Shown here one piece after another: positions 18,198-26,026 of a DNA stretch of 64,000 nt. This DNA is from Pseudomonas asplenii. GTDB taxonomy: Bacteria; Pseudomonadota; Gammaproteobacteria; Pseudomonadales; Pseudomonadaceae. A program made the translations under genes and the position numbers. The stretch is from positions 1 through 64,000 of the forward strand of contig NZ_LT629777.1 in assembly GCF_900105475.1 (NCBI RefSeq), read 5' to 3'. The notes under the pieces were generated by a model. It saw only the letters and a list, made by a program, of their open reading frames with translations. It was not told where the DNA came from and searched no databases. Numbering within the stretch: the stretch's first letter is position 1; every line of letters starts with the position of its first letter.

Positions 18198-18271
18198 TAA
18201 ATCGATGTACGCACCGGCCCTCGGACATTCCGTAACAGCCGTCTGAACCACCGGCCAAATACATCGATTTA
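18198..18271. promoter_or_regulatory. Perfect 12-base inverted repeat upstream of the repeat-protein gene
   Basis: TAAATCGATGTA (18198-18209) and TACATCGATTTA (18260-18271) are perfect inverted copies 62 bases apart, each holding the palindrome ATCGAT. They lie 106-179 bases before the repeat-protein start. The spacing of about six helical turns suits a looping regulator. No regulator is identified. Confidence 0.5.
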
Positions 18272-18376
18272 AACGATAGATTTAAGCGTTTTTTTGCGCT
18301 TTTTAATCAAATAAACAAGCGTAATATCACTTCCACACCCACTGAACAAACCGCATACCCGACTGGAGTCACCACC

Positions 18377-18775
18377 ATGAAAACCAAACTGATCCTTGCT
18401 CTGACCCTTTCCGTACTGGCCGCCAACACCTATGCCGCCGATGGCTACAGCCACACGCCAGGCGCCTACAGCGTGGCTGCTGACGGTTATGACAAAACCC
18501 CTGGTGCCAACGCTGTCGCCGCTGACGGCTACGACAAAACCCCTGGTGCCAACGCTGTCGCTGCTGATGGCTACGACAAAACCCCTGGTGCCAACGCTGT
18601 CGCTGCTGACGGTTACGACAAAACCCCTGGTGCCAACGCCATCGCCGCTGATGGTTACGACAAAACCCCTGGTGCCAACGCTGTCGCTGCTGACGGTTAC
18701 GACAAAACCCCTGGTGCCAACGCTGTCGCTGCTGATGGCTACGACAAAACCCCAGGTGCCGCAGCCATCAGCTGA
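18377..18775 (+). CDS. Secreted tandem-repeat protein (eight 14-residue repeats)
   Basis: A 132-residue protein. A signal peptide of 20 residues (MKTKLILALTLSVLAANTYA) is followed by eight direct copies of the 14-residue unit AADGYDKTPGANAV (residues 20-131), then a final Ser. The first copy (AADGYSHTPGAYSV) and the last (ending AAAI) differ most; the middle six are nearly identical in DNA as well. There is no Cys, and nothing resembles an enzyme. The mature chain is acidic, rich in Ala, Gly, Asp and Pro, and probably flexible or a regular solenoid. GGAG lies 8-12 bases before the ATG and a good terminator follows. I recognise no function; an envelope or secreted structural or binding role is a guess. 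Confidence 0.8.
   Translation: MKTKLILALTLSVLAANTYAADGYSHTPGAYSVAADGYDKTPGANAVAADGYDKTPGANAVAADGYDKTPGANAVAADGYDKTPGANAIAADGYDKTPGANAVAADGYDKTPGANAVAADGYDKTPGAAAIS
18434..18769 (+). repeat. 42-base tandem repeat array, eight copies, inside a coding region
   Basis: Eight contiguous in-frame 42-base units encode the AADGYDKTPGANAV repeat. The string GACAAAACCCCTGGTGCC recurs almost unchanged in the central copies. Such near-identity suggests recent expansion or homogenisation by slippage or gene conversion. There are no spacers, so it is not a CRISPR array. Confidence 0.9.
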
Positions 18776-18794
18776 CAGGTCCAGATGGCATCAC

Positions 18795-18823
18795 AGCCCG
18801 GCTCAGGCCGGGCTTAGTCATTT
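18795..18823 (+). terminator. Terminator after the repeat-protein gene
   Basis: AGCCCGGC (18795-18802) pairs with GCCGGGCT (18807-18814) around the loop TCAG, followed by TAGTCATTT. It lies 20 bases after the stop. Confidence 0.75.
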
Positions 18824-19004
18824 CTGGAGACCGGAAAAATGCCGTGTGGCGAGGGGGCTTGCCCTTGTAGCCCAGAAGAAAATCCCTGAAAGGAAAACCT
18901 GCAATCCGCTCTACCCAGGGCCACACCTGCGAACTGCCTATCGCCTTTGCCGGCGATGCCAAGCACACTATCGATCCCTGAATTCCCTGCGGAACCCGCC
19001 CACC

Positions 19005-19625
19005 ATGCCTGACGACATCCACTACTACGAACCCGCCAACGGTCACGGCCTGCCCCACGATCCGTTCAACGCCATCGTCGGCCCGCGCCCCATCGGCTGG
19101 ATCTCGTCACAAGACACCGAGGGTCGCCTGAACCTGGCGCCCTACAGCTTCTTCAATGCCTTCAACTACATCCCGCCGATCATCGGTTTCTCCAGCGTCG
19201 GGCGCAAAGACAGCCTGAACAATATCGAACAGACCGGCGAATTCGCCTGGAACCTCGCCACCCGCCCACTGGCCGAAGCGATGAACCAGAGCTGCGCGGC
19301 CGTGCCACCTGAAGTCGACGAATTCCAACTGGCCGGCCTGACCCCCGTCGCCTCGAAGATCATCAGCGTGCCACGGGTGCAGGAAAGCCCGGTGTCCTTC
19401 GAATGCAAGGTCACCCAGATCATCCAACTGCAACGCGCTGACCAGGCCCTGGTGCCCAGTTGGCTGATCCTCGGCGAAGTGGTCGCCGTGCATATCGCCA
19501 GGCATCTGCTCAAGGATGGGGTCTACGATACCGCTGCGGCCGAACCGATCCTGCGCGGCGGCGGTCCGGCGGACTACTTCCAGTTGGGCCCGCAAGCGCT
19601 GTTCAAGATGCACCGTCCACAGTGA
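19005..19625 (+). CDS. Flavin reductase family protein (FMN-binding split barrel)
   Basis: A 206-residue protein of the DIM6/NTAB flavoprotein group. NAIVGPRPIGWISSQDTEGRLNLAPYSFFNAFNYIPPIIGFSS is the FMN-binding core (about 22-65), followed by VNLATRPL-like and SPVSFECKVTQ segments. The start is the ATG at 19005, because the frame upstream only reads through the repeat array in another frame. It is likely an FMN-dependent oxidoreductase or reductase partner of a monooxygenase; the substrate is unknown. Confidence 0.82.
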   Translation: MPDDIHYYEPANGHGLPHDPFNAIVGPRPIGWISSQDTEGRLNLAPYSFFNAFNYIPPIIGFSSVGRKDSLNNIEQTGEFAWNLATRPLAEAMNQSCAAVPPEVDEFQLAGLTPVASKIISVPRVQESPVSFECKVTQIIQLQRADQALVPSWLILGEVVAVHIARHLLKDGVYDTAAAEPILRGGGPADYFQLGPQALFKMHRPQ

Positions 19626-19652
19626 CCGACTGATCACGGCGGACCATCGCAA

Positions 19653-19883
19653 TCACCAGGACAACTCCCCCTCGGCGTCAACATCCATCAGCCGCGCCAA
19701 CTCCTGCTCGGCAGCCTGGTCGGCGTCGAGGGCAGTCTTGAATGTCTGGTCGGTGAGGACTTTATGAAAGCGTGGCGACTCGAAACCACCCAGGGCCTTT
19801 ACCGCAATCGCCGCGTTATAACCGGCCTCGCCGCGAACTGCGGCGGAAACCGCTTCGAACTGTGCAAACTCTCTACGTGCCAT
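19653..19883 (-). CDS. Conserved small hypothetical protein
   Basis: A 76-residue soluble protein starting MARREFAQFEAVSAAVRGEAGYNAAIAVKALGGFESPRF. It is helix-rich and acidic at the C-terminus (DVDAEGELSW), with no signal peptide. I do not recognise the family. It lies 40 bases downstream of the ABM gene on the same strand, so they may be co-transcribed. Codon use matches the neighbours. Confidence 0.6.
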   Translation of the reverse strand: MARREFAQFEAVSAAVRGEAGYNAAIAVKALGGFESPRFHKVLTDQTFKTALDADQAAEQELARLMDVDAEGELSW

Positions 19884-19923
19884 GCCTGTTTATCCCGGCC
19901 AATTGATGGGCCGGCATTCTAAA

Positions 19924-20289
19924 TCAGCTGGCCAGCCGTTGCAGAGAACCTGTGCTGGACAGATGATAGTCGCACTGAGCCCGGACTGCGGACACCTCGC
20001 TGAAGGTATGGAAGTCCAGGCTGTTGACCACCAGATCCTGCACCAGCTCGGCGAAGACCTGCATGGCCGGGGTGTTGAAATAGGCAATCATCGTCGACTG
20101 GTTGACCCAGAAACCGGAGACCAGCCAAAGGTCGGCATCGGCCAGGGAATGCTGCAGGGAAAACTGCAGGCAACCGGGCGTCTGGCGGGAAGGCTCGATC
20201 AGGCTGCTCAGACGGGCGCCCAGTTCGGCGGAGCGACCCGGGCGTGCGCGAACGAAGGCCATGTGACTGACAGGGATATGCTTGGACAT
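19924..20289 (-). CDS. Antibiotic biosynthesis monooxygenase (ABM) domain protein
   Basis: A 121-residue protein with a single ABM-type ferredoxin-like fold. It carries HMAFVRARPGRSAELGARLSSLIEPSRQTPGCLQFSLQHS, followed by WLVSGFWVNQSTMIAYFNTPAMQVF. The start at 20289 follows a GGGAGAG site. Relatives are quinone monooxygenases or haem-degrading enzymes; the substrate is unknown. It is divergent from an AraC regulator that may control it. Confidence 0.78.
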   Translation of the reverse strand: MSKHIPVSHMAFVRARPGRSAELGARLSSLIEPSRQTPGCLQFSLQHSLADADLWLVSGFWVNQSTMIAYFNTPAMQVFAELVQDLVVNSLDFHTFSEVSAVRAQCDYHLSSTGSLQRLAS

Positions 20290-20636
20290 GCTCGGCTCTC
20301 CCGAAAGGAATGTTGTTCTCGCGCCATCAACCGCAGGGATGACGGCGACAGGAACACAGATTAGTGCACACGGCGAGCGCTCGTTAGTCGATTCCTGTCG
20401 GCTTATTGCACAATCCTGCCGGAGCGGTTTGCCCCCTTGCTGCTGCGGCCAGCCCGCAGCCAACACGCTGATACACAGTTTTAAGCAAGCGCGCTCCCCG
20501 GCCTGGGCAGTCATCAGGTTGTCATCGAGGCTCACGGCAGGATCAGGCAAGAATTGCGCAGGATCCGACTGGCGATCCCACTTGCCCAAACTTAAGCTAT
20601 GCCCCGTTGAACGAAACTTTCGCGAGGGGATTCTGC
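20290..20636. other. Divergent promoter region between the ABM and AraC genes
   Basis: 347 bases without a convincing gene. It contains two direct copies of GCAGGATC (20537 and 20558) and an inverted, imperfect copy CAATCCTGCC at 20411. It presumably carries both divergent promoters. Confidence 0.5.
20537..20565 (+). promoter_or_regulatory. Direct-repeat operator candidate for the AraC regulator
   Basis: GCAGGATC occurs at 20537-20544 and 20558-20565, 21 bases start to start, or two helical turns. That is the usual geometry for two AraC-type monomers on one face of DNA. It lies 72-100 bases before the araC-family gene. Confidence 0.5.
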
Positions 20637-21566
20637 ATGCCACTGTCCTACCATCCGCAAGAGCCGATCCCCCCGGAGATGGAAAAGCAGCGCCTGGAAC
20701 TGGCCGACATCATTCAGCGCCACACGGTCGAAGATGGCAACTACCCGACCGCGGTCGGCTCGCTGGTGCTCGGACGTCACAGCCATCCCTATGATTTCGC
20801 CCCGGTGCTGGCGCAACCGACGCTGTGCATCATGGCCCAGGGTCGTAAGGAAATACGCCTGGGAGACGATTATTTCATCTATGACCCGCTGCATTACCTG
20901 GTGGTCTCGGTGTCCATGCCCCTGGCCGGGCGAGTGGTCAATGTCTCGCCAGAATCACCGATCCTGGCCTTGCGCCTGGATATCGACCCGAACGAAATCA
21001 GTGCGCTGATCGCCGAGGCCGGACCTTTGGGCGTGCCCAGTCGGCCGACCGGGCTGGGCCTCTATGTCGAACGCGTCGATACCCAGATGTTCGACGCCTT
21101 GCTGCGCCTGTCCCGGCTGCTCGATACGCCCAAGGACATTCCCATGCTCGCGCCGCTGGTGCGTCGGGAAATCCTTTATCGGTTACTGCGCAGCCCCCAG
21201 GGCCATCGCCTGTACGAGATTGCTATTGCCAACAGTCAGGGGCATAGGGTGAACCAGGCGATCAAATGGCTGAACGGCAATTTCGAGCAACCCTTGCGCA
21301 TCGACGATCTGGCACGGGAGGTCAACCTGAGTGTTTCGACGTTGCATCACCGTTTCAAGGCGATGACCGCCATGAGTCCGCTGCAATATCAGAAACAGTT
21401 GCGCCTGCAGGAAGCGCGGCGGCTGATGCTCGCCGAAGGGCTGGACGCCTCGGCGGCAGGTTATCGGGTCGGCTACGAAAGCCCGTCGCAGTTCAGTCGT
21501 GAATACAGCCGGCTGTTCGGTGCACCGCCACTGCGGGATCTGGCGCGGTTGCGCCAGAGTGTCTGA
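20637..21566 (+). CDS. AraC family regulator with AraC_N domain
   Basis: A 309-residue regulator. An N-terminal cupin-like AraC_N domain (about 35-185, with TLCIMAQGRKEIRLGDDYFIYDPLHYLVVSVSMPL) senses an unknown ligand. Two helix-turn-helices lie in the C-terminal 100 residues (RIDDLAREVNLSVSTLHHRFK and AAGYRVGYESPSQFSREYSRLFG). The ATG at 20637 has GAGGGG 7 bases upstream. It is divergent from the ABM monooxygenase gene, its likely target. Confidence 0.88.
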   Translation: MPLSYHPQEPIPPEMEKQRLELADIIQRHTVEDGNYPTAVGSLVLGRHSHPYDFAPVLAQPTLCIMAQGRKEIRLGDDYFIYDPLHYLVVSVSMPLAGRVVNVSPESPILALRLDIDPNEISALIAEAGPLGVPSRPTGLGLYVERVDTQMFDALLRLSRLLDTPKDIPMLAPLVRREILYRLLRSPQGHRLYEIAIANSQGHRVNQAIKWLNGNFEQPLRIDDLAREVNLSVSTLHHRFKAMTAMSPLQYQKQLRLQEARRLMLAEGLDASAAGYRVGYESPSQFSREYSRLFGAPPLRDLARLRQSV

Positions 21567-21605
21567 AATACGCGACGATCCAGCTCCCACAGGGAACGGG
21601 CGCGC

Positions 21606-23240
21606 TCACCGAACGTGTGAACACCAAAGATCCTGGTCGACTTCAATCAGGGTGGGGCCCGGACGCGCGGCAGCCGCATGCAATGCACTGCGCAGGCTGT
21701 CTTCGCTGCTCGCTGACTCGGCGGCACAACCCATTCCCCTGGCGACCGCGACGAAATCCGGGGTATGGATATCCACGCCCACCGGGGTGATCGCGCGGTT
21801 GACCATGTATCGTTTGATCTCTTCGTAACCTCGGTTATTCCACAACAGGATGATCACCGGCGTGCTCGCCTCGACCGCGCTGGCCAGCTCCGGCAGAGTG
21901 AATTGCAGGCCACCGTCACCAATCAGGCAGACCACCGCACCACGCTCGTCACGCTTGGCGGAACGCCCGAGCCAGGCGCCAATTGCTGCGGGCAAGGCGT
22001 AACCGAGGGTGCCGTAGCCAGTGGATGAGTTGAACCAGCGCCGGGCATGCTGCGGATTCAGCGTCAGGTTGCCGGTATACACCGGCTGGGTCGAATCACC
22101 CACCAGCACCGCGTCCGGCAGTACGTCGAGAATGGTTTCGAGAAAGCGGGTCTGGGCGCGGGTCGGTGCGTCCCAGTGCCGTTCGAGTTCGGCACGCAGG
22201 ACCGCTGCGCGTCGATGTCCCCAATCGTCGCGACGCACGGCCAGGCTCCGGCAGTCGAGCGCGGCAAGCAAGGCTTCGGCAGCTACCTGTGAGTCGGAGA
22301 CCAGGGCGACCTTGGGCAGATAGTTGCGCACGGTCTGGTCCGGGTCGATATCGATGCGCAGCAAGGTTCCGGGAATCTCGAAACCACCGGCGAAGGTGAT
22401 GTCGTAATCGGTTTCCGCCAGTTCGGTGCCGATCGCCAGGACCACATCGGCTTCGGCCACCAGCGCGCGGGTGGCGAGCAGCGATTGGGTCGAACCGATC
22501 AGCAGCGGATGTTCGCCCGGCAGCATGCCCTTGGCATTGATGGTCAGGGCGACCGGAGCCTCGAGCCGTTCGGCGAGCCGGCTCAGCGCCGGCGCGGCGT
22601 CGATGGCACCACCACCGGCGAGGATCAGTGGACGCTGGGCCGCCGCAAGCAAGTCGACCATCTGCGCGACGGCTCTCGGCGCCGCACCGGCCCGGGCAAT
22701 CTGCACCGGCTGGCTGTCGAGCACGGCGTCAGCATTTTCCACCAGCACATCGAGCGGAATCTCGATATGCACCGGACGCGGTCGCCCGGCCTGAAACAGG
22801 GCAAATGCCCGCGCCAGTACGGCCGGCAATTCCGCCGCTGACATCAAGGTGTGGGAGAACGCCGCCACGCCGGCCACCAGCGCGCTCTGGTTCGGCAACT
22901 CGTGAAGCTTGCCGCGACCACCGCCCAACTGGTTGCGCGACTGCACGCTGGAAATCACCAGCATCGGAATCGAATCGGCATAGGCCTGGCCCATGGCGGT
23001 GGTGATATTGGTCAGGCCGGGACCGGTGATGATGAAACACACCCCGGGCTTGCCGCTGGTCCGCGCATACCCATCGGCCATGAACCCCGCGCCCTGCTCA
23101 TGGCGCGGCGTGACGTGCTCGATGGGCGACGCCGCCAAGCCGCGATACAGCTCCACGGTATGCACGCCGGGAATGCCGAAGACCTGCTCGACGCCGTAGC
23201 CCTCGAGTAACTTGACCAATACTTCGCCGCACGTCGCCAT
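21606..23240 (-). CDS. ThDP-dependent 2-oxoacid decarboxylase, probable 5-guanidino-2-oxopentanoate decarboxylase
   Basis: A 544-residue enzyme of the acetolactate-synthase/benzoylformate-decarboxylase superfamily. The N-terminal Pyr domain has catalytic Glu in PRHEQGAGFMADGYAR, and the central domain follows (about 190-330). The C-terminal PP domain has the ThDP motif IGDGGLQFT...LLWNN (about 440-470). The closest annotated group I recall is the AruI-type 2-ketoarginine decarboxylase of the arginine transaminase pathway. No aruH transaminase is adjacent, so the substrate is inferred. It is divergent from a LysR regulator, its likely controller. Confidence 0.72.
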   Translation of the reverse strand: MATCGEVLVKLLEGYGVEQVFGIPGVHTVELYRGLAASPIEHVTPRHEQGAGFMADGYARTSGKPGVCFIITGPGLTNITTAMGQAYADSIPMLVISSVQSRNQLGGGRGKLHELPNQSALVAGVAAFSHTLMSAAELPAVLARAFALFQAGRPRPVHIEIPLDVLVENADAVLDSQPVQIARAGAAPRAVAQMVDLLAAAQRPLILAGGGAIDAAPALSRLAERLEAPVALTINAKGMLPGEHPLLIGSTQSLLATRALVAEADVVLAIGTELAETDYDITFAGGFEIPGTLLRIDIDPDQTVRNYLPKVALVSDSQVAAEALLAALDCRSLAVRRDDWGHRRAAVLRAELERHWDAPTRAQTRFLETILDVLPDAVLVGDSTQPVYTGNLTLNPQHARRWFNSSTGYGTLGYALPAAIGAWLGRSAKRDERGAVVCLIGDGGLQFTLPELASAVEASTPVIILLWNNRGYEEIKRYMVNRAITPVGVDIHTPDFVAVARGMGCAAESASSEDSLRSALHAAAARPGPTLIEVDQDLWCSHVR

Positions 23241-23379
23241 CAGGCTCCACCTTTCCTGTTCGTCTTGACCGTGACAGTGCAGCCCACGGCGCTGGCGTTA
23301 TTGGAGCGTCCGGGCGATGGCAGACACAACGCAAAAATAGTCATACTAGCCATGTCCTGTCGTCATGCCTGAGTCCGCC

Positions 23380-24270
23380 ATGAAACGTCTTCCACCACTG
23401 CCGGCGCTGCATACCTTCCTGATCACCGCCCAGTGCTGCAACTTCACCCGGGCCGCCGAGCAACTGCACATTACCCAGGGTGCGGTGAGCCGACAGATCG
23501 CCGGCCTGGAACAACACCTGGGCTATACGCTGTTCCAGCGCCAGGCCCGAGGCCTGAGCCTGACGACTCAGGGCCGCAAGCTGTTTCCGCGTATTCAGGA
23601 GGTATTCCGCCAGATCGAGGACGCCGTGGAACAGGTCGGCACCCAGCATCCGGCGCTGAAGCTCAAGGCACCGATCTGCATGATCCGCTGGCTGCTGCCG
23701 CGTCTGCTGCAATGGCGCAAGGAGCGCCCGGACGTGCCGGTGGAACTGAGCACCAGCCTGCAGCACAGCGTCGATTTCCGCCGCGAAGACTTCGACCTGG
23801 CAGTGGTCTATGGCACCCCGCCAGGGTCTGCGGCGAACGCCCACCACCTGTTCGACGAGCAACTGACGCCGGTCTGTTCGCCGCAGTTGAAACAGGGTGC
23901 AATCGCCCTACGGCAGGTCAGCGACCTGGAACATCACACACTGCTGCATCCAACACTGGATCAGCAGGACTGGCAGACCTGGCTCGACGCGGCAGGCGTG
24001 AGCCTGGGCAATATCGGCCAGGGCCAGCATCTGGAAACCATGGACCTGGCGATGTCCCTGGCGTCCCAGGGTACAGGCGTGGCGATCGGCGATTGGTCGT
24101 TGATCGGCGAGGACCTGAGCGCTGGGCGGCTGATGATGCCGTTCGAATTACGGGTACGTACCGGACAGGCGTACTACCTGGCGTATCCGAAGCGCTCGGA
24201 GGGGACGGCGGCGCTGCATGAGCTGCGGGAATGGCTGGTGGGGCAGGCGGCGCAACGGGCTGATCCTTAA
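23380..24270 (+). CDS. LysR family regulator (GcvA-like)
   Basis: A 296-residue LysR protein. The N-terminal helix-turn-helix is FTRAAEQLHITQGAVSRQIAGLE, and the effector-binding domain begins near residue 90 (LKLKAPICMIRWLLPRL). I start at the ATG at 23380 (MKRLPPLPALHTF), where GcvA-type proteins begin; an ATG five codons upstream is possible. It is divergent from the ThDP decarboxylase gene across 139 bases and probably regulates it. Confidence 0.85.
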   Translation: MKRLPPLPALHTFLITAQCCNFTRAAEQLHITQGAVSRQIAGLEQHLGYTLFQRQARGLSLTTQGRKLFPRIQEVFRQIEDAVEQVGTQHPALKLKAPICMIRWLLPRLLQWRKERPDVPVELSTSLQHSVDFRREDFDLAVVYGTPPGSAANAHHLFDEQLTPVCSPQLKQGAIALRQVSDLEHHTLLHPTLDQQDWQTWLDAAGVSLGNIGQGQHLETMDLAMSLASQGTGVAIGDWSLIGEDLSAGRLMMPFELRVRTGQAYYLAYPKRSEGTAALHELREWLVGQAAQRADP

Positions 24271-24307
24271 AGACGCCCCATCGCTGTCGACTGCCCCCCC
24301 AACGGCA

Positions 24308-24922
24308 TCAGTAACCGACGGCGAAACGCTGACGCGAATGGGCCGGCTTCTCGATTTCATCCAGCAAGGCAATCGCGTAGTCGGCGAAGGTGATCCAACT
24401 GCGACCTTCGGCGCTCACCAACAAGTGATCCTTGCCCAGACGGAAACGGCCAGTGCGCTCACCTTCGACGAACTCCGCCGACGGCGACAGGAAGCTCCAG
24501 TCCAGTTCCTTTTCCTGACGCAGACTCTCCAGGAACGCCGCCCCGGCGCGTGCCTCGGCCTTGTACTCCGCCGGGAAACCGGGGCTGTCGATGACACGGC
24601 TGTTGTCCGGCAACAACAGCGAGCCCGCCCCACCCACCACCAGCAGGCGCTTGACCCCGGCCTTCTTCACCGGCCCGACTACCGCTGCCGCCGGCAAGGT
24701 GGCGAAATGTGCCGCACTGATCACCACGTCGTGGCCGGCAACCGCCGCTTCCAACGCCGCGGCATCCAGGGCATCGACCGCCTTGCTGGTGACGCCGGGG
24801 CGCACCGCGATCTTCGCCGTATTACGAGCGATGGCCGTCACGCTGTGACCGCGACGCAGGGCTTCTTCCAGCAATTGGCTACCGGCACGACCGGTGGCAC
24901 CGATGATTGCAATCTTGCTCAT
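24308..24922 (-). CDS. NAD(P)H-binding protein (NmrA/YwnB-like SDR)
   Basis: A 204-residue atypical short-chain dehydrogenase. The Rossmann motif GATGRAGSQ sits at the N-terminus, with VTAIARNT after beta-2, HDVVISAAHF, and VGGAGSLLLPD. The family includes NAD(P)-binding sensors and reductases such as YwnB. The ATG at 24922 is used; the frame extends six codons further without support. It is convergent with the LysR gene and lies downstream of the MBL-fold gene on the same strand. Confidence 0.8.
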   Translation of the reverse strand: MSKIAIIGATGRAGSQLLEEALRRGHSVTAIARNTAKIAVRPGVTSKAVDALDAAALEAAVAGHDVVISAAHFATLPAAAVVGPVKKAGVKRLLVVGGAGSLLLPDNSRVIDSPGFPAEYKAEARAGAAFLESLRQEKELDWSFLSPSAEFVEGERTGRFRLGKDHLLVSAEGRSWITFADYAIALLDEIEKPAHSRQRFAVGY

Positions 24923-25028
24923 GACACTCTCCAGTTCCAATCGAATGACGCTGTGCGTCGAGGGAGCGTCCTGTCCAGGGAACAGGACGGTTGATGCGCT
25001 AATTCCTTGCGTCAGTGAGCGAACCGGC

Positions 25029-25913
25029 TCACCACTTCATTTCGCCCTTGGCGACCTTGGCGCTGAGTTCCAGTGAGGACGCCTCGCCCAGGTCCGGATA
25101 ACGCTGTTTCATGGCCGCGATCAGTTGCGCGGAATCCTTGGCCCTGGCCGTTTCTTCATCGAAAGCCTTGATGTAGTCCGCCGTGAACTGCGCGGCCGCC
25201 ACCGAGTGCGGGCCATCGCCGAGGTAATGGCCCGGCACCAGGGTCTTCGGTTGCAGCGCCTGGATCCGTTGCAGCGTAGCCAGCCAATCCTGATGGGACT
25301 GGGCGGACTGGGTATCGGCCATCCACACATGGATGCCCTGCGCCACCACCACGCCGCCGACCACCGCCTTGAGCGAGGGGATCCAGACGAAGCTGCGATC
25401 CGGCTGTGGGCCATCCAGGCCGATCACCTCCAGTTCGCGCCCTTCAAGCATCAGTCGATTCCCCTTGAGCACCTCGGGCACGATGGTTCTAGCCGGAATA
25501 TCAGTGCCCATTTTCGGCCCCCAGAACGCCAGTTTGCCGTCGACGGTGGCCTTGATGTGGGCAACGGTCGGCGCCGACGCCAGCACTTTTGCCTGGGGGA
25601 ACGCGCGGGTGAGGGTGTCCAGGCCGAAGTAGTAGTCCGGGTCACCGTGGCTGATGTAGATGGTGGTCAGTTGCTTGCCGCTGGCGCGGATCTTCTCCAC
25701 CACCTGCTCGGCCTGGGCCTTGCCGAACTGGGCGTCGACCAGCACCGCCTGCTTGCTGCCGCTGACCAGTACCGAAGTGACCGGGAAAATCGCCGAGGTG
25801 CCGGGGTTGTAGACATCCAGGGTCAGTGCCGGCTCGGCCGCCGCCGCATGGGCGGCGAACCCCAGCACCGCACTGGCGAGCAGGAGGCGGCGAAATGAGG
25901 TGAATCCAATCAT
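25029..25913 (-). CDS. Exported MBL-fold protein with altered metal-binding motif
   Basis: A 294-residue protein. A signal peptide (RRLLLASAVLGFAAHAAAAE) precedes a metallo-beta-lactamase fold. The usual HxHxDH is replaced by His89-Gly-Asp91-Pro-Asp93-Tyr94 (SHGDPDYYFG). Further elements are GLDGPQPDRSFVWIPSLKAVVGG and VPGHYLGDG. The length and layout suit a periplasmic hydrolase, but two of the four first-site ligands differ, so metal content and reaction are uncertain. It is divergent from a LysR gene. Confidence 0.75.
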   Translation of the reverse strand: MIGFTSFRRLLLASAVLGFAAHAAAAEPALTLDVYNPGTSAIFPVTSVLVSGSKQAVLVDAQFGKAQAEQVVEKIRASGKQLTTIYISHGDPDYYFGLDTLTRAFPQAKVLASAPTVAHIKATVDGKLAFWGPKMGTDIPARTIVPEVLKGNRLMLEGRELEVIGLDGPQPDRSFVWIPSLKAVVGGVVVAQGIHVWMADTQSAQSHQDWLATLQRIQALQPKTLVPGHYLGDGPHSVAAAQFTADYIKAFDEETARAKDSAQLIAAMKQRYPDLGEASSLELSAKVAKGEMKW

Positions 25914-25924
25914 GTGGTGCTCCA

Positions 25925-25978
25925 GTATCGGTTGGCCGTGATCGGCGATGGTCAGAGCTTAGTTGCCCGAACCGATAC
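25925..25978. promoter_or_regulatory. Inverted repeat in the MBL-fold / LysR divergent promoter
   Basis: GTATCGGTT (25925-25933) and AACCGATAC (25970-25978) are perfect 9-base inverted arms across 36 bases in the spacer between the divergent genes. This is a plausible operator for the LysR regulator. Confidence 0.45.
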
Positions 25979-26026
25979 AAAAAATGCGATGCTGGGACAT
26001 AGTTTGTTTCTCAAAGCGAGCAAATC

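Larger units (their letters stand above)
17999..18376. other. Intergenic region between kgtP and the repeat-protein gene
   Basis: 378 bases with no convincing gene. It holds the kgtP terminator hairpin (18008-18035), a long-range inverted repeat (18198-18271) and an AT-rich stretch with AAGCG-TTTTTTTG-CGCTT followed by T residues (18284-18304). Candidate -35/-10 elements of the repeat-protein gene are TTTTTA at 18300 and TAATAT at 18322, with a 16-base spacer. The promoter call is weak. Confidence 0.4.

Noticed and set aside
18434..18769. Regular 42-base repeats as a possible CRISPR array
   Set aside because: The units are contiguous with no spacers, stay in one reading frame after a signal peptide, and no cas genes are present.
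18432..19004. N-terminal extension of the flavin reductase frame through the repeat array
   Set aside because: It reads the repeats in another frame and crosses the terminator at 18795; the family domain begins at 19005.
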